DNA from: an uncultured Bacteroidota bacterium
Lineage (GTDB): Bacteria > Bacteroidota > Bacteroidia > Chitinophagales > Chitinophagaceae
Direction of reading: 5' to 3'
DNA length: 37,834 bases
Assembly (NCBI GenBank): GCA_903821465.1
Contig: CAIJLK010000209.1
Span: 1 to 37,834, forward strand
Shown piece by piece: positions 17,623 through 24,895 of this stretch. Position 1 is the stretch's first letter. Every line of letters starts with the position of its first letter. The translations under genes were made by a program, and so were the position numbers. Below the pieces are notes generated by a model. It had not been told where the DNA came from. It made no database searches and saw nothing but the letters and a program-made list of their open reading frames with translations.

Positions 17623-18942
17623 TTAAAGGTCCTCAAGTAATTTAGTAACTCCCTCTCTTTTTAAAATCAAATAACCGATCCGGTCATTGCTGATACCTTC
17701 TTTAATATGGTAGCTGAATTCAATTTTTTCTTCCGACATATTAGTTTCGAAATACCTGAATTGAATATTCGGGTATTGTTTTAGGCCCTCACCAATTTCG
17801 TAAAGATGAGTAGATAGCACAAATAAACTATGTTTCATCTTGATCAATCCCTCAATCACGGCAGTACTGCATTTCATGGCATCCTGAATATTCGTGCCTT
17901 TGAATAATTCATCTATTAATATAAACCAGTTTTTTCCATCACTGATCTTTTCAATTGTTTTTTTGATGCGTTGCACTTCGTTATAAAAATAACTTTGTCC
18001 CTTAAAAATATTATCCTCTACCTGAATATTGCTGAGTAGTCCATCAAACAAACTCAACTGCATATTTTTAGCAGGCACGCCCATGCCTACATGTGCGAGG
18101 TATACAGATAGACCAATTGCTTTAATATAAGTACTCTTGCCCCCCATATTGGCTCCAGTTAAGAAAATAAAATTTTCGGTTTTATTTAAGTTAATATCGT
18201 AGGCAACAGGTGTTGGTAATAATAAATGATATAAACCCTTTGCATTTACAAAAGGTTGCGCTGAATCTTCAATACTAGGGAATACAAAACCATATTTTTT
18301 GCAGGCGATTGCCATACTCATATAGGCATCTAGTTTGCAGAAAATATCAATTAAATCGAAAATGGATCTTTTGAAATGGCTACGTAAATAGTTGCCGTAA
18401 TATAAAATTTCTTTGGGCGATAATTTTTCGTCCTTGTCAATTTTTTCAATCTCCTTCAAGATAGGTTTTTCAACAAAGTGTTCAATCTGATCATACCAGA
18501 TTTGTAATTGGGCACTCTTTTTTTCAGCATCAATTAAATTCAAAATTTGTCTCATGCCTTTTAAAAAGGAAATAGCATGCGTAATAGTGTATTTGGTGAT
18601 ACTATAATCGGAGCTATGCAAAATTTTATAAATGGCACTAGTTACGATATCAGGTTGCTTTGGATATGGATCGATAGCTGTTTCATAAAACTTTTCAATC
18701 ATCATGATGGTTCCATTTGTAATAAGATCCAATGGCCATTTTTCATGAACCTGCATTAATGCCTGTATGGTTAGCTGTGCGTCTTGTATTGCCTTTACCG
18801 AATCTAAAGGGTTGCCTAGGATATATTTAAAATATTCTCTTCCACCATTTGTTTGCGTAAAATTGAAATGGTGAAAAACGGATTGTTCTTCATCATTAAG
18901 AAAGATGGATAAGTCGGTCAGTGTGGTTTTATCTACTTGCAT
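17623..18942 (-). CDS. Short MutS-like ATPase, 439 aa
   Basis: This has only the core and ATPase parts of MutS. Residues ~30-230 look like the helical lever/clamp region. The C-terminal ABC-type ATPase has Walker A TGANMGGKST (262-271), Walker B ILIDE (341-345) and STH (377-379). The N-terminal mismatch-binding domain with its Phe-x-Glu motif is absent, and full MutS is about twice as long, so a classical mismatch-repair role is unlikely. Bacteroidota commonly carry such short MutS homologues with undefined function. It lies 8 bp downstream of pyrC on the same strand and is probably cotranscribed with it. ATG start at 18942. Confidence 0.88.
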   Translation of the reverse strand: MQVDKTTLTDLSIFLNDEEQSVFHHFNFTQTNGGREYFKYILGNPLDSVKAIQDAQLTIQALMQVHEKWPLDLITNGTIMMIEKFYETAIDPYPKQPDIVTSAIYKILHSSDYSITKYTITHAISFLKGMRQILNLIDAEKKSAQLQIWYDQIEHFVEKPILKEIEKIDKDEKLSPKEILYYGNYLRSHFKRSIFDLIDIFCKLDAYMSMAIACKKYGFVFPSIEDSAQPFVNAKGLYHLLLPTPVAYDINLNKTENFIFLTGANMGGKSTYIKAIGLSVYLAHVGMGVPAKNMQLSLFDGLLSNIQVEDNIFKGQSYFYNEVQRIKKTIEKISDGKNWFILIDELFKGTNIQDAMKCSTAVIEGLIKMKHSLFVLSTHLYEIGEGLKQYPNIQFRYFETNMSEEKIEFSYHIKEGISNDRIGYLILKREGVTKLLEDL

Positions 18943-18950
18943 GTGCTGTA

Positions 18951-20291
18951 TTAATGTTCAAATTGCAGTCTCATTCCTTGCTTAGATTCATCGAACACCC
19001 CATTTCCATAAACTAAATGTCCGTTTACAAAAGTTTTTGTGATGGTGGCAGGGAATACGAATCCTTCTAATGGACTCCAACCGCATTTATAGAGAATGTT
19101 TGATGTAGCAACCTGACTTGTTTGATTCATATTTACGAGTACCAGATCTGCATAGTATCCTTCTCGGATATAGCCTCTTTCTTTAATCTGGAAGCAGTCA
19201 GCCACAGCATGGCTCATTTTTTCTACCATTTTTTCTAAACTAATCTTGCCTTCATTTACATAATGCAGCATTAAGGAAACGCTGTGCTGAACTAGAGGCA
19301 GGCCTGCATGTGCATGCATATAATCTTCTTGCTTTTCTGCCCAAGTATGCGGTGCATGATCTGTTGCAATAATGTCTAATCGATCATCTAGTAATGCTTC
19401 CCATAAGGCAGTTTTATTGTGTGGAGCTTTGATAGCAGGGTTGCATTTAATTTGATTGCCCAAACGCGCGTAATCATCGCTTGTAAAATGCAAATGATGC
19501 ACACAAACTTCTGCAGTGATTCGCTTGTCTTTTAAGGGAATCATATTGGTAAAAAGCTGTAATTCTTTTGCTGTGCTGATATGAAGAATATGCAGGCGAC
19601 TATTAAATTTCTTTGCTAGTTGTACGGCTTTAAAAGAACATTCAAAACAGGCTTCTTCATTACGAATGATGGGATGGTCAGAGGGTTCCAACTTTTCTTT
19701 TACAGCACTAAGCGCTGCTAGATTGGCTTTGACGATACGTTCTTCTTCGCAGTGTGTGGCAATTAATAATTCTGAGCCTCCAAATATTTTCTCGAGTAAC
19801 ATAGGATTATCAACCAATAAATTTCCAGTAGAGGAACCCATGAATATTTTTATGCCACATACATCCCGTTTCTTATCATTGGTTTTTAATACTTCTTCTA
19901 GGTTATCGTTCGAAGTTCCCATGAAAAAAGAATAGTTAGCCAAAGATGTTTCTTTGCCAATGGCATATTTAGCCTCTAATAATTCTTGGGTAAATGCGGG
20001 AGGATTGGTATTGGGCATTTCCATAAAACTGGTAACACCGCCAGCCACCGCAGCTTTGGCTTCGGTATAAATATTGGCTTTATGTGTTAATCCGGGCTCA
20101 CGAAAATGAACCTGATCATCGATAGCTCCTGGAATTAGAAATTGATTGGTGCCGTCTATTTCAATACAGTTTTCTGGCAGATTAATCGAAGCTGCTATTT
20201 TTTCGATTCGGCCATTTTTAATCAGCAAATCGCCGTAGAAGCGGTTGCCTTCATTAACGATACAGGTATTCTTGATCAGATAATTTTGCAT
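18951..20291 (-). CDS. pyrC: Dihydroorotase
   Basis: It catalyses reversible ring closure of carbamoyl aspartate to dihydroorotate in de novo pyrimidine synthesis. The 446 residues fit the class I amidohydrolase type. Visible motifs are DDQVHFREPG (58-67), GIKIFMGSSTGN (146-157), His180, HILHIST (234-240) and DHAPH (311-315). The usual metal-binding His-x-His pair reads Gln60-Val-His62; I recall the same QVH in other Bacteroidota dihydroorotases, so this is probably lineage-typical. The start lies just downstream of a 10-bp inverted repeat. pyrC is followed after 8 bp by the mutS-like gene and preceded 76 bp upstream by porT. A non-catalytic paralogue is possible but less likely. Confidence 0.9.
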   Translation of the reverse strand: MQNYLIKNTCIVNEGNRFYGDLLIKNGRIEKIAASINLPENCIEIDGTNQFLIPGAIDDQVHFREPGLTHKANIYTEAKAAVAGGVTSFMEMPNTNPPAFTQELLEAKYAIGKETSLANYSFFMGTSNDNLEEVLKTNDKKRDVCGIKIFMGSSTGNLLVDNPMLLEKIFGGSELLIATHCEEERIVKANLAALSAVKEKLEPSDHPIIRNEEACFECSFKAVQLAKKFNSRLHILHISTAKELQLFTNMIPLKDKRITAEVCVHHLHFTSDDYARLGNQIKCNPAIKAPHNKTALWEALLDDRLDIIATDHAPHTWAEKQEDYMHAHAGLPLVQHSVSLMLHYVNEGKISLEKMVEKMSHAVADCFQIKERGYIREGYYADLVLVNMNQTSQVATSNILYKCGWSPLEGFVFPATITKTFVNGHLVYGNGVFDESKQGMRLQFEH

Positions 20292-20298
20292 GAGTATG

Positions 20299-20324
20299 GT
20301 TTCGATAATGCAATTTATCGAAAC
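20299..20324. promoter_or_regulatory. Perfect 10-bp inverted repeat before pyrC
   Basis: GTTTCGATAA - TGCAAT - TTATCGAAAC is a perfect 10-bp inverted repeat with a 6-bp spacer, ending 7 bp before the pyrC ATG. It overlaps a near-consensus minus-strand -7 box (TAAGTTTC, rc of 20320-20327). It lies in the 76-bp gap after porT. No T-run follows on the minus strand, so it looks more like an operator or leader hairpin than a terminator. Confidence 0.6.
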
Positions 20325-20367
20325 TTATCAACTGCAATGAATAAATAGGAAAACTTATCGTAGAAAA

Positions 20368-21096
20368 TTAATCTTCAAAATGGATGGAGAATACAATCAT
20401 TCTTGATTGTATTTTATCCAATACATTCGAATATTTCAGTGCTGGGTCAACCTGATGAATATTTGACAACCCATTACTGATCTTGAGCTCCGGGGAAATG
20501 GTTACAAAAGGAAGGTAAAAATTAAAGCCAATACCCGCTTCGAAACCAAAATCGTATCGTTTGAGTTTAATGATATCATCGGCGTTACGAGCAGTAGAAT
20601 TGCTGGCTAAGTCAATATCATATTTAATACCCCCTAACATATAGCTTCTAAAATTTCCGATCCGATCGGAATTAAATTTAACCTGAAAAGGAAAGCTTAC
20701 AATATTGGAAGGAAGCACTTGCTTTTGAAAAGAAGGTTCTCCAGGGTTTGTTTTATTTAAATTATAGGAAATGAATTTAGATCCACCAATGATCAACTGT
20801 GGGTTTACCCTTAATTGAAAATGTTCATCTAAACGTAATGTGCCCAATAATCCCAAAGCAACGCCACCACTAGAGCCTGGTTCAGCAACCATGATACTGT
20901 CTGATGCTAAAAATTTAGCGCTTTTAGTTTGTTTTAAATAAGAAGTATTATAACTAAGCGTTAGCCCAAAATAATAAGGCATGTCGTCGTGTTCTATACG
21001 ATACAAGGTCTTTTGGCTAAACCCTTGAAGGCCCGCCATCAGTAAAAATGTACAGAGGATTAATCTTATGGTTTGCTTCCGCAGTAGATCGTGCAT
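20368..21096 (-). CDS. porT: PorT/SprT-like T9SS outer-membrane protein
   Basis: A 242-residue protein with a signal peptide (hydrophobic stretch ending GLQGFSQ) and a beta-barrel pattern. Its features match PorT: an early YYFGLTLSYNTSYLK stretch, a GLLGTLRL strand, and a C-terminus ending in an aromatic, charged strand (IVFSIHFED). PorT is an essential core component of the type IX secretion system. The context supports this: in many Bacteroidota the gene after ubiE is porT. Here its ATG lies 31 nt inside the end of ubiE, so the two are probably translationally coupled. The barrel fold alone would be generic; the name rests on length, pattern and neighbourhood. Confidence 0.8.
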   Translation of the reverse strand: MHDLLRKQTIRLILCTFLLMAGLQGFSQKTLYRIEHDDMPYYFGLTLSYNTSYLKQTKSAKFLASDSIMVAEPGSSGGVALGLLGTLRLDEHFQLRVNPQLIIGGSKFISYNLNKTNPGEPSFQKQVLPSNIVSFPFQVKFNSDRIGNFRSYMLGGIKYDIDLASNSTARNADDIIKLKRYDFGFEAGIGFNFYLPFVTISPELKISNGLSNIHQVDPALKYSNVLDKIQSRMIVFSIHFED

Positions 21097-21812
21097 ATCC
21101 CTAGACTAAGCTTTTTTAAATATGTTTGAGTAAATCCTGCTTCATTCATTAAAGTTATAAATGTTTGTCCCTCAGGAAAAGCTTGAACGCTATCGTTCAA
21201 GTATTGATATGCTGCCTTATTACTTCCGAATAATTTACTAATGCTTGGTCCGATGACGTTCATATAGAATTTATAAAATGCCTGAGCCGGCGGAAATGTT
21301 GGTTTTGAAAATTCCAGCACCACCAATTTACCACCAGATTTTAATACACGCTGCATTTCTGCCAAACCTTTTTCAAGATTTTGAAAATTTCGAACCCCAA
21401 ATGCAACAGTAACTGCATCGAAATAGTTGTCTGCAAACTGAATAGTCTCGCTATCGCCTTTCTGCAATTCTATTACATGATCCAGATGCAGGTTTTCTAG
21501 TTTCTTCTTTCCAAATTCAAGCATCCCTTCAGAAATATCGATCCCGATAATTTTTTCTGGGTGCAGTTGTTTGTAAGTCATGATGGCCACATCTCCAGTA
21601 CCAGTTGCAACGTCCAAAACCAATTTAGGATTCAAGTCCTTTATCTGATTGATCGCTTTTTTACGCCATCCCTTATCGATACCTGCACTCAAAAATCGGT
21701 TTAAAAAATCATATCGAAAAGCGATCGTGTTAAACATCTGAGCCACCTGCGCTTTTTTGTCTAACTCACTTTGCCTGAAAGGAACTACCTCATCGTGTGC
21801 AAACTTTGCCAT
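21066..21812 (-). CDS. ubiE: Demethylmenaquinone methyltransferase (UbiE/MenG)
   Basis: An SAM-dependent C-methyltransferase for the last step of menaquinone synthesis; Bacteroidota generally use menaquinone, so the MenG activity is the relevant one. It has 248 residues, normal length. Motifs are FRYDFLNRFLSAGID (32-46), SAM-binding DVATGTGD (67-74), GIDIS (90-94), the UbiE signature around FDAVTVAFGVRN (131-142), and LEFSKP (166-171). It overlaps porT by 31 nt. Only weak promoter-like boxes (TAAATTTA, TATATTCG on the minus strand) lie between it and the divergent rsgA. ATG start at 21812. Confidence 0.95.
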   Translation of the reverse strand: MAKFAHDEVVPFRQSELDKKAQVAQMFNTIAFRYDFLNRFLSAGIDKGWRKKAINQIKDLNPKLVLDVATGTGDVAIMTYKQLHPEKIIGIDISEGMLEFGKKKLENLHLDHVIELQKGDSETIQFADNYFDAVTVAFGVRNFQNLEKGLAEMQRVLKSGGKLVVLEFSKPTFPPAQAFYKFYMNVIGPSISKLFGSNKAAYQYLNDSVQAFPEGQTFITLMNEAGFTQTYLKKLSLGICTIYCGSKP

Positions 21813-21921
21813 GCAGCGAATATATTAAATTTAAGCGGGAGGATGCACTGTTGCCCAGTCTTTCCTGTTGTGAGATGGTTAATATTTCTCTAAAACCTTG
21901 CAAAAGCGCCTAGGTATTTTA

Positions 21922-21952
21922 TTGGATGGGCAGGGGTGGCTTACTATCTTTG
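21922..21952 (+). promoter_or_regulatory. Bacteroidota-type promoter for rsgA
   Basis: TTG at 21922-21924, a 20-nt spacer, then a perfect TAnnTTTG box (TATCTTTG) at 21945-21952. The box ends 6 nt before the rsgA ATG at 21959, so transcription should begin within about 0-4 nt of the start codon. It also shows that the in-frame ATG at 21926, which lies between the two boxes, is not the start. Confidence 0.75.
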
Positions 21953-21958
21953 TTTGGA

Positions 21959-22885
21959 ATGAGAGCATTGATCTATAAATCTACAGGTAGTTGGTACATC
22001 GCTAAAAATGCCGAGGGCAAGACCTTTAATGCCCGGATCAAAGGTATTTTCAAGATCGATAATATTAGTTCTACCAATCCGCTAGCCGTTGGAGATGAAG
22101 TGGAGATGGAGATAGAGGATGTGGAAGAAGAATCAGCCATGATCCATGAAATTCTTCCTAGAAAAAATTATGTTGCACGGATTTCGCCACATAATAAAAG
22201 GATGCACCATATTGTAGCCAGCAATTTGGATCAATGCGTTTTATTTGCCACTTTAAGAGATCCCAAAACCTCACAGGGATTCATAGATCGATTTTTGGTT
22301 GCCTGCGAATCATATCATATTCCCGCCGTCATTGTTTTTAATAAAGCAGATATCTATCGAACTAAAGAGATGGTGGTATTTGAAGAGCTCAAATCAATGT
22401 ATGAAGCAATTGGATATAAAGTGATTTTGGCAAGTGTGCAGGAAAATATTGGAGTTGATGAAATTAAGACACTACTAAAAGATAAAACCAGTTTGTTGAG
22501 TGGACATAGTGGAGTAGGTAAATCTACATTTATCAATGCCGTTTTTCCTGATTTTACTTTGCGTACTGCAGAAGTAAGTGATTGGAGTGGCAAGGGAATG
22601 CATACCACCACATTTGCAGAAATGTTTGATCTAGATTTTGGAGGTAGAATTATTGATACACCTGGATTACGTGAGTTTGGAATCGTTGATGTTAGCAAGC
22701 AAGAGCTCTCGCATTATTTTCCGGAGATGAGAGATTTAATAGGTGGTTGTCAGTTTAATAACTGCATGCATATCAATGAGCCCGGCTGTGCTATAAAGGC
22801 AGCAGTAAATACGGGAGAAGTATCTATCGAAAGATATGTTAGCTATTGCACGATCTTAGAGAAGATGGAAGAGATCAATTATTAA
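21959..22885 (+). CDS. rsgA: Ribosome small-subunit-dependent GTPase A
   Basis: A late assembly factor of the 30S subunit, a circularly permuted GTPase. With the start at 21959 it has 308 residues. The N-terminal OB-fold is at ~1-70. The permuted G motifs are NKAD (G4, 128-131), GHSGVGKS (G1, 182-189), a TTT switch (216-218) and DTPG (G3, 233-236). The C-terminal zinc knuckle uses Cys264, Cys269, His271 and Cys277. An upstream ATG at 21926 would add 11 residues but lies inside the promoter, so the later start is preferred. The 3' end overlaps the convergent small lipoprotein gene by 11 bp. Confidence 0.95.
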   Translation: MRALIYKSTGSWYIAKNAEGKTFNARIKGIFKIDNISSTNPLAVGDEVEMEIEDVEEESAMIHEILPRKNYVARISPHNKRMHHIVASNLDQCVLFATLRDPKTSQGFIDRFLVACESYHIPAVIVFNKADIYRTKEMVVFEELKSMYEAIGYKVILASVQENIGVDEIKTLLKDKTSLLSGHSGVGKSTFINAVFPDFTLRTAEVSDWSGKGMHTTTFAEMFDLDFGGRIIDTPGLREFGIVDVSKQELSHYFPEMRDLIGGCQFNNCMHINEPGCAIKAAVNTGEVSIERYVSYCTILEKMEEINY

Positions 22886-23072
22886 TTTTATCCATTTTAT
22901 ATTTAGGCATTTTCTTTGCCAGATTCTCGTCTGATAATAATTTTTCCGCTCCTGTATTTCTTCCATGTAATCCAATGCATGATAAGCCGTTCAAATCTTT
23001 AGCGCTATCGTGCCGGAAAATTCCACAGGAACAAAAAAAGCAACAACAAAAAAGAAAAATCAGCGTACGCAT
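22875..23072 (-). CDS. Small lipoprotein, 65 aa
   Basis: The short frame begins with a hydrophobic, Cys-rich signal (MRTLIFLFCCCFFCSC-G). Cys16 could be the lipidated residue, although the lipobox (FCSC) is not canonical. The mature part is about 49 residues and contains GRNTGAEKLLSDENLAKK. I recall similar GxNxGAEKLLS segments in tiny Bacteroidota lipoproteins, which supports a real gene. It starts 5 bp after the gamma-carbonic-anhydrase stop and is probably in one transcript with it. Function unknown. Its 3' end overlaps the rsgA end tail to tail. Confidence 0.65.
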   Translation of the reverse strand: MRTLIFLFCCCFFCSCGIFRHDSAKDLNGLSCIGLHGRNTGAEKLLSDENLAKKMPKYKMDKINN

Positions 23073-23077
23073 AAAAT

Positions 23078-23614
23078 TTATTTTTTTGGGGCATCATTAT
23101 GCTCTGCAAACCAGGAAGCATATTCAATATAGTTATTAGTGATCCGATTAATTTCTCCATGAATCAGTTCTGCGGAAACCTCTTTAACTTTTTTTGCTGG
23201 CACACCGGCATAAATGGTTCCAGCTTCAACGATGGTACCCTCTAGTACAACAGCACCAGCAGCTATAATCGAATTACTTTGTACCACACATTGGTCCATC
23301 ACGATCGATCCCATGCCAATCAACACATTATCATGAATGGTACAACCATGAACCATCGCGTGATGTCCGATTGAAACATTGTTTCCAATATTGGTGGGAT
23401 GTTTTAGAAAAGTACAATGGATGATGGCACCATCTTGTATGTTTACTTTATTACCGATTTTAATATAGTGCACATCGCCCCGAATCACCGCATTGAACCA
23501 TACACTGCATTCATCACCCATCACCACATCACCCACGATGGTTGCGTTTGGTGCAACAAAACAGTTTTTACCTAATTCAGGGGATTTACCTTTAACTGGA
23601 AGGATGAGTGCCAT
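23078..23614 (-). CDS. Gamma-carbonic-anhydrase family protein (left-handed beta-helix)
   Basis: A 178-residue hexapeptide-repeat protein of the gamma-CA/YrdA/PaaY group. These are trimers with zinc between subunits; whether this one hydrates CO2 cannot be told. Repeats run through ~20-140 (ATIVGDVVMGDECSVWF, IGNNVSIGHHAMVHG). Candidate metal ligands are His66, His84 or His85, and His89. The start at 23614 (MALILPVKGKSPELG) is the family-typical N-terminus; the longer frame from 23722 would overlap the divergent aminotransferase gene. A TAGCTTTG box at 23639-23646 (minus) lies 24 nt upstream of this ATG. A small lipoprotein gene follows after 5 bp. Confidence 0.92.
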   Translation of the reverse strand: MALILPVKGKSPELGKNCFVAPNATIVGDVVMGDECSVWFNAVIRGDVHYIKIGNKVNIQDGAIIHCTFLKHPTNIGNNVSIGHHAMVHGCTIHDNVLIGMGSIVMDQCVVQSNSIIAAGAVVLEGTIVEAGTIYAGVPAKKVKEVSAELIHGEINRITNNYIEYASWFAEHNDAPKK

Positions 23615-23638
23615 GGTAACTAGTTTTGGTTTCGAGTA

Positions 23639-23646
23639 CAAAGCTA
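23639..23646 (-). promoter_or_regulatory. -7 box for the gamma-CA gene
   Basis: TAGCTTTG on the minus strand fits TAnnTTTG exactly and lies 24 nt before the chosen ATG at 23614. I see no clear TTG at the usual upstream spacing, so the -33 element is weak or absent. Confidence 0.5.
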
Positions 23647-23687
23647 CATCCTTCAAGCTTTTTTCGGCAGCTAAAATCTGAACTTTG

Positions 23688-23695
23688 TAAATTTG
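23688..23695 (+). promoter_or_regulatory. -7 box for the aminotransferase gene
   Basis: TAAATTTG fits TAnnTTTG exactly and ends 9 nt before the ATG at 23705, which predicts a very short 5' leader. The expected -33 TTG is not clear. It lies about 40 bp from the opposite-strand box of the gamma-CA gene. Confidence 0.5.
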
Positions 23696-23704
23696 TAGGA
23701 ATCT

Positions 23705-24895
23705 ATGCAATCGAACCGCCAATTATTTCTGAATCATGTAGCTCAAACTTCCACTCAACCCATTGGTATTGAGATGGTGAAAGCCGCTGGGATCTATTTA
23801 TGGGACGTGGATGGGAAGTCTTATTTGGATATGATCTCTGGCTTTAGTGTCTGTAATATTGGGCATAGTCATCCCAAAGTGGTGAAAGCCGTACAGAATC
23901 AGGCGGGGGAGTATATGCACTTGATCGTTTATGGAGAATTTATAGAAAGTCCGCAAACTACCTATTCCAAATATTTGACCGATCAGTTACCTGCTTCTTT
24001 GAACTGTGTCTACTTCACCAATAGTGGAGCAGAAGCAACAGAGGGCGCGATGAAGTTGGCGAAGAGAGTTACGGGCAAATCAAAGATCATTGCCTGTAAG
24101 AATGCGTATCATGGAAGTACGCAGGGAGCTTTAAGTGTAATGGGCGATGAGTATTGGCGCAATGCATTTAGGCCTTTATTGCCAGATATCGAACATGTAG
24201 ATTTTAATGGTCAATCTGCCATTGATGCAATTGATAAAAATACTGCCTGCATCATTATAGAAACAGTTCAGGCCGAGAGTGGAATTATCAAACCTAATCA
24301 AGAATGGATACAAGCGATTCGTAAAAAGTGTGATGAGCTTTGTGTGTTATTGATCTTTGATGAAATTCAAGCAGGCTTTGGAAGAACAGGTTCCTTATTT
24401 GCATTTGAACAATACGGAGTAGTGCCTGATATTTTATTATTAGGAAAAGCATTAGGTGGTGGTATGCCATTGGGTGCATTTATTGCCAGTAAATCATTGA
24501 TGTCAACGCTCACACATCATCCGGTATTAGGCCATATCACTACATTCGGCGGCCATCCCGTTTCTTGTGCTGCTGGTAAAGCCGCATTGGAAGTTTTGTT
24601 GGAAGGAAAATATATTGATACTGTTTTTGAGAAAGAAAAAATACTGATCGATCTGATCAAGCATCCCGCTATTGTATCGAGCAGAACTGCCGGGCTATGG
24701 ATGTCTTTACAATTTGCATCACCCGAACTCAATCAAACCATTGTTCACCAATGCGTAGTAAATGGATTAATCACCGATTGGTTCCTCTTCGCCCCAGATC
24801 GTTTGCGAATTGCGCCACCACTGATTATTACGGAAGAAGAACTCAAAGAAATGTGTGCGATTGTTTTGAGGAGTATTGAGGAAGTGGTTCACTAA
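23705..24895 (+). CDS. Class III PLP-dependent aminotransferase (ArgD/RocD-like)
   Basis: A fold-type I aminotransferase of the acetylornithine/ornithine/4-aminobutyrate group, 396 residues, full length. PLP-site features are NSGAEATEGAMKLA (106-119), the YHGST loop (135-139), LIFDEIQAGFGRTG (216-229, Asp219 at the pyridine nitrogen) and the Schiff-base Lys248 in LLGKALGGGMPLGAF. Substrate cannot be fixed from sequence. No arginine or lysine pathway gene is next to it, so I leave the symbol empty. Its stop codon overlaps the tail of bshA by 3 bp. ATG start at 23705, just downstream of a TAAATTTG box. Confidence 0.92.
   Translation: MQSNRQLFLNHVAQTSTQPIGIEMVKAAGIYLWDVDGKSYLDMISGFSVCNIGHSHPKVVKAVQNQAGEYMHLIVYGEFIESPQTTYSKYLTDQLPASLNCVYFTNSGAEATEGAMKLAKRVTGKSKIIACKNAYHGSTQGALSVMGDEYWRNAFRPLLPDIEHVDFNGQSAIDAIDKNTACIIIETVQAESGIIKPNQEWIQAIRKKCDELCVLLIFDEIQAGFGRTGSLFAFEQYGVVPDILLLGKALGGGMPLGAFIASKSLMSTLTHHPVLGHITTFGGHPVSCAAGKAALEVLLEGKYIDTVFEKEKILIDLIKHPAIVSSRTAGLWMSLQFASPELNQTIVHQCVVNGLITDWFLFAPDRLRIAPPLIITEEELKEMCAIVLRSIEEVVH

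Noticed and set aside
21926..21958. Upstream ATG extension of rsgA
   Set aside because: It lies between the -33 and -7 promoter elements, and the added 11 residues are not typical of RsgA.
22846..23139. Plus-strand 97-codon frame after rsgA
   Set aside because: It overlaps the end of rsgA and runs opposite the small lipoprotein gene; the translation is low-complexity (KKQQQKRK) and has no export signal.
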